Assembly (NCBI GenBank): GCA_014281115.1
Contig: JACONQ010000003.1
Coordinates: forward strand, 620,001 to 684,000
Direction of reading: 5' to 3'
DNA from: Laburnicola sp. R22_1
Taxonomy: Eukaryota; Ascomycota; Dothideomycetes; Pleosporales; Didymosphaeriaceae
DNA: 64,000 nt
Shown: positions 1 through 8,809 of the stretch, piece by piece
How positions within the stretch are numbered: position 1 is the first letter of the stretch
Layout: each line of letters begins with the position of its first letter
The notes under the pieces: generated by a model
Databases searched by the model: none
What the model saw: the letters and a program-made list of their open reading frames with translations, nothing else
Told to the model about the DNA's origin: nothing
Position numbers and translations under genes: made by a program

Positions 1-291
1 AGAATTCGCGCCTTGTCAATCGAGTGCGACATGGGTATGCAGAGGGCCTGCCGGTCTCGGCCCGCAGGGCTGGATACGACCATCTACCGCAGCGCTTAAG
101 CATGCGAACGATTGCACCCTTGGCGCCCTCTCGCTCTCGACCTCTACGTTCGACATGAGAAGTCTTCCGACATGTCCACGCATTTCATTGGTCATAGTCC
201 GCCACCAATACCTTACCCTTCGCTCGCTATGACTCCTATACAGTTGGCTTGCCCTGTTCACCGTGCCAATAACGCGTCTAACTTGTTGCAG
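1..291 (+). other. Probable intron or upstream part of the RPE1 gene
   Basis: This stretch ends in a good 3' splice site: a CTAAC branch-like sequence near 278 and TTGCAG at 286-291, directly before the RPE1 exon. No upstream coding sequence that joins in frame and resembles epimerase was found. The 5' exons are probably beyond the left edge, which would make this part of an unusually long intron. A GTATGC donor-like site at 35-40 would need an exon 1-34 whose translation does not look like epimerase. Confidence 0.45.
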
Positions 292-558
292 ATGGTTCTC
301 GTCATGACGGTCGAGCCTGGTTTTGGTGGCCAATCATTTATGGCTGACCAGCTTCCCAAGGTTGCAGCGCTCCGCAGAAAGTACCCTAACATGCACATCG
401 AAGTTGACGGCGGCTTGTCCGAGAAGACTATTGACCAAGCAGCAGACGCCGGTGCCAATGTCATCGTCGCAGGTAGCGCTGTATTCGGGGCAGCTGACCC
501 TGGACAGGTTATTGAAAAGCTCAGGGAGGCGGTGAACTCAAGAAGAGGGAAGCTGTAA
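292..558 (+). CDS. RPE1: Ribulose-phosphate 3-epimerase, last exon (5' partial)
   Basis: This enzyme interconverts ribulose-5-phosphate and xylulose-5-phosphate in the cytosolic pentose phosphate pathway. The exon encodes the C-terminal part of the TIM barrel. It begins with [17 protein letters not shown], the family signature with the phosphate-binding loop, followed by the HIEVDGGL strand, which carries a catalytic aspartate, and the GSAVFGA phosphate-binding segment. It ends NSRRGKL then TAA at 556-558. About 88 of the family's roughly 220-250 residues are in the window. The start is set by the acceptor at 286-291, since no true start codon lies in this exon. The family assignment is very secure; the upstream structure is not visible. 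Confidence 0.93.
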   Translation: MVLVMTVEPGFGGQSFMADQLPKVAALRRKYPNMHIEVDGGLSEKTIDQAADAGANVIVAGSAVFGAADPGQVIEKLREAVNSRRGKL

Positions 559-993
559 GGCAGAGGCTGCCAGTGCTCTCGGTTTGCCGTATCTAAGATA
601 GCCAATAAGCAAATGTATCAAAATCAAAATGAAGAGTATCTGCACATTTCACAGCTCGAGCAAACTTGAATAATTTCGGGTATGTCATGCAAGCCTCAAG
701 GGGTGAGGTGGTCTTGTGATTTGTTTTATGGAGTGATTCTGGGACTTGGCAGTCATATTGGTGAAATAGCTCACCTTCAAACGTTGTTTGTTAGACTGAG
801 AATTCAATGTTGCTGACTTGTGCAGCCCTGGGGCCCCGGGCCCGAGGTTTGGATGATCACGTGACTCGGCGGATCCCGGTCTAGCCTCTAGGCGACCCCA
901 CGCGGTCAGAGCTCGACCTGCAACACCACACTTTCGCAACAGCTTGAACGCCACTACGACCGCTTTTCCGCGCAATTACCACGCGTCACAAAC
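559..993. other. RPE1-LSM2 intergenic region
   Basis: Holds the RPE1 3' end and the LSM2 promoter on the same strand. The only element singled out is the TCACGTGA box annotated separately. No gene is seen. Confidence 0.6.
857..864. promoter_or_regulatory. TCACGTGA E-box-like palindrome upstream of LSM2
   Basis: A perfect 8-bp palindrome with a CACGTG core lies 130 bp before the LSM2 start. The same core occurs before BRR2 (9765-9770), next to the TAF3-like start (21082-21087), and, as the full palindrome, before the gene at 52674 (52765-52772). CACGTG is the known core of bHLH factors of the Cbf1/Pho4 type. Use at this site is inference. Confidence 0.4.
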
Positions 994-1511
994 ATGCTAT
1001 TTTTCAGGTATGTCCATCGATACCCCATTCCGTCTCACGTCGCCGCTGCGCTCATTTACCGAACGCGAGCGATGTTCACATGGCCCCGGCGCAAACGATT
1101 GAAGCTGCGGCTGAAGCACAAAATCGGACAATTGCTGATAGCGCGTAGCTTTTTCAAGACTCTGGTCGACCAAGAAATCACCGTCGAACTCAAGAACGAA
1201 GTCTGCATACGCGGAACCTTGAAGAGCGTGGATCAGTACCTGAACATCAAGCTGGACAATGCCGAGGCGACGGACGAGCTGAAATGGCCACATTTGGTAC
1301 GGTATTCCCCGCTCTAGCCGGCCTGGACTTGAGATGTTAGATGCCTTGCGTTGCAATGGATGCTAACCCTGGGCAGTGCTCGACAAAGGATATGTTCATT
1401 CGCGGTTCCGTCGTCCGATACGTACACCTACCTAGCCGCGCCGTTGACCCAGCACTATTGGAGGATGCGACTAGGAGAGAGGCAGATGCGGCAAAAAATA
1501 AGGCCAAGTGA
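994..1511 (+). CDS. LSM2: U6 snRNA-associated Sm-like protein LSm2
   Basis: LSm2 is part of the Lsm1-7 ring in mRNA decay and the Lsm2-8 ring that binds the 3' end of U6 snRNA. Exons are 994-1007, 1149-1296 and 1377-1511, giving 98 residues, close to the family's usual 95. The tiny first exon encodes MLFF plus two bases of a serine, completed by the next exon to give the family start MLFFSFFKTLVDQE. Sm motif 1 (TVELKNEVCIRGTLKSVDQY, then LNIKL) is in exon 2. Sm motif 2 (MFIRGSVVRYVHLP) is in exon 3. It ends AAKNKAK. Introns are 141 and 80 bp with GTATGT and GTACGG donors. Reading the ATG straight through gives a nonsense frame, so the first intron is required. Confidence 0.96.
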
Positions 1512-2404
1512 GATGGATATGGCATGTTGGTTTATTGAGTCATGGCATTAAGCGTACGCTGGTCCTAGTGAACAGGACAAGCAGGAAGATCAGGAGACAC
1601 TGTCCATGAGGACAGGCAGTGCGAGAGAAGGATAAATAAGCGGGTGGCATGAGATTCCGCACTTGAGGCGACGACGCCCGCGTAGCGACGTGTCGGCCGA
1701 GCGCAAGTATACCCCAATGGATGATGTCTGAGCACTGTTTCGGATTGCATGCTTCCGATAGCTGCGTGCGGCCTCAAGTTAAGACATGGAGTCGCAAGCA
1801 ATGCATAGCCACCATCTCTCCCATCGTACTACGCTCCTCACAAACGTGATCTGCGATCAGACTGTTCCTTATTGGGTCGAGAACACTTATTGCCGAGAGG
1901 CCATGTATCCAACGAGTCCTTGATATTGTTCTCCTCGCTTACACATGCCCAGTGTCTCAGCCCCCCAGTCGTTCACTGGTGATTATCATCACTAATTCAA
2001 GCGAAAGTCGCCGAAGAGACGAGATATGTCCGTATGAACATTGAGAAGCCTCGGAAACCAGGGGTTTAAGACGGCTAGGCCATCATGGCTCTTCTATCAC
2101 TGACGCACTAAATACGTCCTCGGCGAAGCTGCAGAAGTCGCCATCACACTGCTCGATTCCGGGTTCGCCGGTAAGAGCCGCTTGTATGTATCACACCTGC
2201 TTGATTGGTGCCGCTAGCATTCGAATGGCGTTTGTTCTGGGACATGTGGCGAGCCCTCATTTGACACCAACGCTGTCCAGTCTCAACGAAAATCACGAGC
2301 TACTGAGTACTTGCTCGCACAATCCCCTTCGACGCTGCTGGCCTTGCCAGTCTCCCTTTCTTCGTCTCTCACCCTCACTCTCTTTCTTCAAGTTTGCGGC
2401 CGGC
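1512..2404. other. Intergenic region, no gene seen
   Basis: Open frames here are short and lack recognisable protein features. The frame of the next gene is open from 2186, so its start could lie further upstream than annotated. Confidence 0.5.
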
Positions 2405-3691
2405 ATGCTCCAACACTCTCTGAGCTGCATTGCTGCGCTCATCGTCACTATGGAGGCAGCAGTGCGCGTCGAAGCCGTGTACAAGGCCGCGACGCCGGCT
2501 ACGCTGATCACTAGCCTCGTGAGCGCCGGGGATGCGTTTCTGAGCAAGAAAGATGTCGGAAGTGACCGTACGTGACGATGTCAACACTGACTACCTTCTT
2601 GTATGCTTCGCTGACCACATAGTTACGAAATAGCTAGCAAAACCTCCGCTTTATCTCTATCAAGTACGCACTTACTCCTGACTCTGACGCATCGATCCAC
2701 GCTAACTCCCTAAATAGGTTCACATAGGCCACGATTCTGTGAGCTGAACTCTAAAATTCCATTCTGTAATCCGCCGACAGTCAATGGGGTGGTTCAAATT
2801 CCTCACGCCACGGTTATCGAGGAGGGTTCCGGCTTAATCTTTCCGGACGATCCAACCTCGGCCAGCACGCCAGTTGTCGAGGTCAGCAGTTCCGTAGATT
2901 TGCCAATGGATACGGTTATCATTCCCATGCCGGCAACAACCACGGCACCGCAATTCGCGGTCGACCCAACTGTGAACCCCCTTCCACCTGGTATGTGCAG
3001 GCGTCAGCTCAAATGGGGGTAGGAGTACTCTGCTGACTGTATCGTAGATCAAGCGCTTTCGTCGTTTGAGGAGTGCCAGAGGACAGTGACACCTGGTGGG
3101 ATTTGTATGTTCCCTCCTGCATGGACGCTACCCGATCCGAAGCCACTACCCAGTACATCTTCGACATCTCTCTCGTCGCCTCCCGTAACTACAGCTCCAG
3201 TAACTACTGTTCCCCTAACTACTGCACCAACATCGTCCCCATCATCGTCAGCAGTCTCGGTAACCCCTCCGTCCTCTCTTCCCCCCAGTACCACCACCGC
3301 CCAGCCCAATGCCTCGCAACCCGTCACCATCCCGCCTGCAGCCGGTCCCCCTCACAAAACTCCCATCATCGTTATTCTCATCCCCTGTGCCTTAGCCGCC
3401 GCGGGCATCATCGCTTTCGCGGCATTCTGCGTCATCTGGCGCAAACACGGGAAGCGTGCCTCACCTTCGCCTCCGTCCACCATCTCAGAAAAGAGAAGCG
3501 CGAAGAGCCAAACCCCAGATACGATTGACGAGCAGAAGGTGTTTAGGGCGGGTAATTTTGCGACGGCAGAGGCTTTTAGGCCGGGTATTGTGGAGATGGA
3601 GACGAAGAGGAAGTGGACTGGTGGTGGGTTTAGGAGTTATAGGGATAGTTGGAGGGGGTCGAGTGGCTTCTTGAGCAAGTGGGGTGTGTAG
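2405..3691 (+). CDS. Ser/Thr-rich single-pass plasma-membrane-type protein (paralogue 1)
   Basis: Not a named family. Four exons are inferred: 2405-2567, 2634-2663, 2718-2990 and 3048-3691, giving 369 residues. All junctions are phase-consistent. The model starts MLQHSLSCIAALIVTMEA, a plausible signal peptide, then a short cysteine segment (RFCELNSKIPFCNPPTVNG). A second cysteine pair follows (FEECQRTVTPGGICMFPP). Next comes a Ser/Thr/Pro stalk rich in TTAP and SSP repeats, likely O-glycosylated. A transmembrane helix (IIVILIPCALAAAGIIAFAA) is followed by a basic stop-transfer WRKHGKR and a tail of about 80 residues containing KRKWTGGGFRSY. The layout resembles fungal wall-stress or surface sensors, but no WSC domain is visible. 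A paralogue lies just downstream. The start codon is the least certain part. Confidence 0.7.
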
Positions 3692-4034
3692 GGGCGGGGC
3701 TTCCTGGTATGGGGGTGAGATGGTAGTGATGTTAGGGGTTTTGAGGCGGTGAGATGGTGGCATTCATGATTTTGAGATGCTGAGCAGTCGGACTGCACGG
3801 TGGGCGGTCAGGTGCAGACGGCAATTTCTGTTTGATTCATGGGATAAATTTTGATATCGAGTGCCAGGTGGCTACTGATTATAATTCTATGAAGTTTCTA
3901 TTATTTTTGACTTTCTATGATCTCTACTGTTCATGTTTGCCATATATCTATGCCACGGAATGAACATACCATGTTCCCGAGTTCAGCAACACTTCGACGT
4001 GCGTACCTTCACATGAACAAGCATCATCTCCGAA
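3692..4034. other. Intergenic region between the two membrane-protein genes
   Basis: AT-richer spacer holding the 3' end of paralogue 1. No gene is recognised. Confidence 0.5.
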
Positions 4035-4190
4035 CTACCCTGATTGCAGCTGGGCTAGCCTAATCGTGCCACCCTTGCGTTTGACTCTAAATCTCGCACT
4101 CCGCGTGCCAACGCCAACATCGAGTGGTGTAGCAAACACCTCACAGCGGGTCAGTAAGATAAGCACAATTAACAGCGCACACCATCGCAT
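4035..4190 (-). CDS. Possible small secreted peptide (low confidence)
   Basis: On the minus strand, starting at the ATG at 4190, a 51-residue frame begins MRWCALLIVLILLTRC and then EVFATPLD. This looks like a short charged start, a strongly hydrophobic core, and a VFA-like signal peptidase site. The mature part (GTRSARFRVKRKGG) is basic and ends at a TAG at 4035. An ATG 12 codons upstream (4226) would weaken the signal peptide. The region also overlaps the likely 5' part of the plus-strand gene at 4250, so both cannot easily be real. It could be an isolated exon, a relic or chance. Confidence 0.22.
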   Translation of the reverse strand: MRWCALLIVLILLTRCEVFATPLDVGVGTRSARFRVKRKGGTIRLAQLQSG

Positions 4191-4249
4191 TACAAACACC
4201 CTATTTATTCCCCTCCCTCTAACCATATGCGCAACACCGTGTCTCTGAC

Positions 4250-5101
4250 TTGTTCAACACTTGTCCTCCCTTCGGAAACATCATCGGGAACTCGACGAGT
4301 ATGGCACCTGGTGTGCATCGTACCTTTCTATGTACTGTGATACCTACTAGTACCACACCCATTGCGTATACGCTGCTTACGACTACCACACCCACTGCGT
4401 ATACGCTGCCTACGAGTACCATACCCGTCATACCTCTTGCTCTACCAACGAGTACCATGGATTCCACCATCCCAATAAGTGAGCCACCGGGTGTATTACC
4501 CACCAATACTGTTACTCTGTGGTCTACGATTGTTACACCCGTTGTACCTGCCGTCCCCACGCTGCCTACGCAAACCACACTGGTTATATCTATACCTACC
4601 TTACTCCCGCCGTCTACGAGCACCAAGTCGACAATCTTAATCATTACCGTGTCTGGTCCCTCGTTTACGACGACTACAACCACGGACACATCTCTATCAT
4701 CTATCGCGACTTCAACCGTAAGGATTACCTCCCTCCATTCCCTCGCCTCTAAATACCCCACACTGACAATCTTACAGACATCCCCGCCCACACCCGCACC
4801 ACCAGCCCCCAAGCCTCAACTAAGCCCTCTGTACATCGGAATCCCCGCCGCCTTAGTCACAGCCTCGCTCATAGGAGCATTACTATGGTGGCTCTGGCGG
4901 AGGCGGCAGAAGAAAAGACAGCAGACGTCAGGACGCGAGGCGGATCCTCCGGTAACAAACGTGCGCGAGATGGGCGATTGGGAAGGGCAGAGAGTTAATC
5001 GTGCGGCTAGGGAGCCGGCGCTCATGGAGTGGGAGGATAATAAGGAGCAGTGGACGGGGCAGGGGTATAGGGATTTTGTGAAGAGGTTGTCGACGGGGTG
5101 A
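4250..5101 (+). CDS. Thr/Ser/Pro-rich single-pass membrane protein (paralogue 2, 5' end unresolved)
   Basis: The frame encodes about 283 residues, starting near FNTCPPFGNIIGNST. No ATG is available in frame, so at least one upstream exon is missing from this model. A mucin-like stalk full of TSTTP, TTTTP and LPTST repeats follows. Then come SPLYIGIPAALVTASLIGAL as a transmembrane helix, a WWLWRRRQKKR stop-transfer and a tail ending QWTGQGYRDFVKRLSTG. The tail matches paralogue 1 in the KxxWTGxGxR core and in its position near the C terminus, so the two are probably an old tandem duplication. A function in surface sensing or adhesion is inference. TGA stop at 5099-5101. Confidence 0.6.
   Translation: MFNTCPPFGNIIGNSTSMAPGVHRTFLCTVIPTSTTPIAYTLLTTTTPTAYTLPTSTIPVIPLALPTSTMDSTIPISEPPGVLPTNTVTLWSTIVTPVVPAVPTLPTQTTLVISIPTLLPPSTSTKSTILIITVSGPSFTTTTTTDTSLSSIATSTVRITSLHSLASKYPTLTILQTSPPTPAPPAPKPQLSPLYIGIPAALVTASLIGALLWWLWRRRQKKRQQTSGREADPPVTNVREMGDWEGQRVNRAAREPALMEWEDNKEQWTGQGYRDFVKRLSTG
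4351..4426 (+). repeat. 33-bp tandem repeat within the mucin-like stalk
   Basis: Two near-identical 33-bp units start at 4351 and 4384, each beginning TACCACACCC and containing GCGTATACGCTG. A third, partial unit starts at 4417 with TACCATACCC. Being 33 bp, the unit adds or removes 11 codons without breaking the frame. Confidence 0.85.
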
Positions 5102-5360
5102 TGGGTTAGGAAGGGGATTGTCTTATGGTCCGAGGGACTCTAAAGGGTCGTGATAGGCGGATTTGTTTAGGGGCGTGGAATATGCAGGTGTGATTTCTGA
5201 CTGGCTATTGTTGGAGATTTGGCTCTTGAGAAGATAACTTTGCAAGTTGAGAGCTACATGCCTGGGAGGGAAATTCAGCTTAATTGGCAAGTGGGAAGGA
5301 GTTGAGCGGGAAATGGTTTGACTACATTACTTGATAACTGGCTTTGATAGCATGACACAG

Positions 5361-6881
5361 TACGGAGGTGCCTTTCAAAAGTCCTTGCCCACCTTGGCGA
5401 GCAGGGGTATACGCCACATTCTTAATTAGGAAGCATCTCCGAGACTACGTGGCCTTTGCTTCTAACCTCACAACCCCTCTATACTATTTGCTCTCTAATC
5501 AATACTGTCTTTGCGATGGCTCCTCACGATATTGCTACAAGGGCTTTAATAATCACTCTCAAGGCTACTGGAAAGCCCAATGACGAGATCACTGGTCTAA
5601 CAGGGATTCCAAAGCGGACGATTAACTCAATATTTGCGCGAGCAATTGAACGAGGCTTTGATCCATGCCAGCGGCCACTTAAGCTTATGGATAAATACCT
5701 TGAAGATGGCCATCGCTCTGGGAGGCCCTTAAAGCAGGATGATGTTGCACAGAAAGTAGTTAACAGCGTACGCACTGACCGCTATGGACGAGAGAAGTCT
5801 TGCGCTGACGTTGCTGGCGCGCTTAGCCAAGAAGGATTCAACATCTCCGCTACAACTGTCTGGCGCATCCTAAGAAAGGCAGGCTTCAAGAAGACAAAGC
5901 CGACAAGGAAACCTGGGTTGACGAAGAAGATGAAGGAGGCTCGGTATAACTAGTGCCTTCAGCATAAACACTGGACAATTAAGGATTGGAAGAATGTTAT
6001 CTAGTCTGATGAAACGTCTGTGGTTCTCCTCCATAGGCGTGGAGGATACAGAATATGGCGGAAGGCTGATAAGGCATTTGTTCGAAGTTGTATCCGTAAG
6101 AGGTGGAAGGGCTACTCTGAGTTCATGTTCTGAGGGTGCTTTTCATATAATAAGAAGGGGCCCTGTCACTGCTGGACGCCAGAAACAAAGAAAGAGAAGG
6201 AGGCTGCTACTGCTCGAATTGAGGAGCTTAACCAGGAGCTAGAGCCTATTATGAAGGCATAATGGGAGCTTGAAAATGGAATGCGTCGCCTTGCTCTACG
6301 TAATAAGCCTGGACGACAACCTCAATGGACGTGGAACAAGAAGACTGGAAAGGTCAGCCGGGGCAGAGGATTAGGTATTGACTGGTATCGATACCAGACG
6401 TTTGTCCTACTTCCAAAGCTCATACCCTTTGCTAAGGAGTGCAAAGCAGAGCGGCCAGGAACAGTTGTACAAGAAGATAAGGCGCCTTCTCACAATCATC
6501 ACGTCCAGAGCTACATGTATAGCATCTATGATATTGCGAAGCTGCTTTGGTGTGGTAATTCACCTGATTTGAACGCTATTGAACCTTGCTGGCCATGGAT
6601 GAAGAGAGCTACTACAAAGAAAGGTGCACCAAAGAGCAGAGCAGAGGCTGTCCGTGCTTGGGAGCAGTGCTGGCAAGATCTACCTTAGGAGAAGATCCAG
6701 GCTTGGATTGAGCGTATTCCTGTTCATATCACAAAGATCATTAAGGTAGAAGGAGGTAACGAGTATAAGGAGGGCAGGAATCTCCATAGACTTAGGTAAT
6801 CGGATATATATCCAAATTAAGAATGTGGCGCAGACCCCTGCTCGCCAAGGTGGGCAAGGACTTTTGAAAGGCACCTCCGTA
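5361..6881 (+). mobile_element. Tc1-like DNA transposon, copy 1 (complete ends, inactive)
   Basis: The 1521-bp element is bounded by inverted repeats of about 48 bp. The left end starts TACGGAGGTGCCTTTC and runs through CCACCTTGGCGAGCAGGGG. The right end is its reverse complement, ending GGCACCTCCGTA at 6881. The outer TA on both sides fits the TA target duplication of Tc1/mariner elements. It carries one transposase pseudogene and is the sister of the element at 44218-45755. The right end is 210 bp upstream of the carboxylesterase start codon. Confidence 0.92.
5516..6799 (+). pseudogene. Tc1-like transposase pseudogene (DD34E), copy 1
   Basis: The frame starts MAPHDIATRA and stays in register to a TAA at 6797-6799, with five in-frame stops (5951, 6002, 6131, 6260, 6686) and no frameshift. 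A helix-turn-helix region (ITGLTGIPKRTINSIFARAI) leads, then a second one (ADVAGALSQEGFNISATTVW). The catalytic core shows SDETSVV, EDKAPSH and SPDLNAIEPCW, with 34 residues between the last Asp and the Glu. Three stops stand where the other copy has TGG (W), which is a G-to-A change in TpG context, as RIP produces. The protein cannot be made, so the element is non-autonomous. Confidence 0.92.
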
Positions 6882-7091
6882 CGGAGGATGTCTGGGAGCA
6901 AACTTGACACCATGATCTTGACCCGACCGGCCCCACATGCGCTAACGCAAGTCCACACCCGTGGACCTCCACGACCGACGTGCCTACCACGACACTCTAT
7001 CGCATAATCACACAATATAACTTTCAACTATCTACTCCGCTTGAACCATCCCGAGGTCCCCTCGCAAACCCAACTTTCCTCTTTGGTCCAA
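6882..7091. promoter_or_regulatory. Short promoter region of the carboxylesterase, abutting a transposon
   Basis: Only 210 bp of non-transposon sequence separates the Tc1-like right end from the start codon at 7092. Any promoter element further upstream has been displaced by the 1.5-kb insertion. No specific factor site was identified. Confidence 0.5.
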
Positions 7092-8809
7092 ATGAAGATG
7101 CCACCAACCACCCTACAGCACCCCACATTAAACTGCACCCTCCGAGGCAACCCCTCCCCATCAACGATTCAATTCCGCAACCTCAAATACGCCACCCTAC
7201 CTGGTCGATGGCGCGATTCCACCTTGAAAAGCTCGCTCTCCTGCGACAAAGATGGCATCTACAATGCAACACATTTCGGTCCCTCTTGTCCACACAAGCC
7301 CGGAGCTCAAACATGGGATCTCACGCTCGTTGGCAACGTACACATGCCCTTAGGAGAAGGACATGCAAATAAAGTTGAAGAAATGGATGAGTTTGAATGT
7401 CTACACGTAAACGTTACTGTTCCGAAGTCCGTTTTAGAAAGAAGAAGAAGAGAGGAAGCTGGTAAAGGTCTACCCGTCTTCGTCTGGGTGCACGGCGGCG
7501 CTCTGAGCATGGGGAGCAACAGCTGGCCTCAATACGACCTAACCCGCTTCGTGGAGCGCAGCGTCGACATCGGAAAACCGGTTATTGGCCTCTCGATCAA
7601 TTACCGCGTTGGGGTTCTAGGCTTCCTTGCTAGCAAAGAGTTAGGTATTGACGGCAACTTCGGGTATAAAGACCAAGTCGTTGCGTTTCGATGGATTAGG
7701 AAGCACATCGCTGGTTTCGGCGGCGATCCGAGTAATATAACTGCATCAGCCGAGTCTGCAGGCGCGATTTCGCTGTCGACTTTGCTCTGTGCGGATGTGG
7801 GGGATGAGGGCTTGTTCGATAGAGTTGTGCTAATGAGTGGGGAGGCGACGTTGCGGAAATCGAGGGTCAGATCTTGGCATGAGATGATGTATTGTGATCA
7901 GCTGCAGTATTTGGGATTGCAAGACGTAGGCGTCGAAGAGAGGAAGCGACGCTTAAGGGAGATGGATGCCGAGGAGCTGGCGAACAAGCTACCGCTCGCA
8001 CAGCACTTTTGTGCATGTGTAGACGGGGTCTTTCTTAAAGAGAATGTATCGCTTGGTTTACTAGCGGATGGAAGACGGAAAGAGCATAAGCCAAACTGGT
8101 GCAAAGAGTTCGTCATCGGTGACACTGTCCACGATGTAAGTCGCCGATGTTCTCACTCACATGCAAAACCAATTGAAAACGCATACAGGGCACCATTCTC
8201 CACACCCGAGTCCTTCTCAACCCCAAAGCCTTCGATTCTTTAAAATCATCTTGCGCACAATACCTCTCCCCCTCCGAAACGACAGCCTTATTATCTGCGT
8301 ATAACCTCCCTGCCTCGTCTCCAGACCAAGAGCAACGCTGTCTAACCGAATTACTATCCGATATACGATTCTACATTCCCACATTGACAGTGCACGCTGG
8401 GTGGAAAGCCGCATTTGCTGCCGAACGATGTCATCGGTACCATTTTCACGCGTCAAATCCAATCGAAGGCACGTTCACCGGCTTGGCATCGCACGAACTC
8501 GATGTCGCTTTCCTTCTACAGAATTTTTGTGAGCACTTGGATGAGCCGAGTAAGCGGATAGCGATGCAGATGACGGATCAATGGATACGGTTTACGAACG
8601 GTGAAGGGTGGTGTGACGCAGGGAATGTTATCGTGATTGGGGAGAAGGGAGTGGTTAAGGTAGCTGAGGCTAAGTACGACGATGTGTTTAGAAAAGGGCG
8701 GGGCAAGGTGTTTCAAAGAATTGGCGCGGATAAGTGTTGGAGGGTTGCTGAGGGTTGGGCAGGTGTACGAACTGAAGAGGACAAGAACATCATAATGAGC
8801 AAATTATAA
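7092..8809 (+). CDS. Type-B carboxylesterase/lipase family protein
   Basis: An alpha/beta-hydrolase of the cholinesterase/lipase type, 554 residues in two exons (7092-8135, 8189-8809) with a 53-bp intron. The start MKMPPTTLQHP is the first ATG in frame. Family landmarks in order: VFVWVHGGALSMGS (oxyanion hole), GLSINYRVGVLGFLAS, then DGNFGYKDQVVAFRWIRKH followed by GFGGDPSNIT. The nucleophile elbow ASAESAG has Ser at about residue 222. The catalytic-His region is GLASHELDVAFLLQNF in exon 2. The elbow has Ala where nearly all family members have Gly (GESAG). No signal peptide is obvious, so it is probably intracellular. Substrate cannot be predicted. It has no pathway neighbours. Confidence 0.9.

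Noticed and set aside
1017..1148. Read-through of LSM2 exon 1 into a longer protein
   Set aside because: The unspliced translation is unlike any Sm protein, while splicing at GTATGT and GCGTAG restores the exact family N terminus.
4219..4812. 197-codon minus-strand frame rich in Val and Gly
   Set aside because: It is the antisense of the Thr/Pro repeats of the mucin-like gene (ACC/ACT codons read as GGT/AGT), not a protein in its own right.
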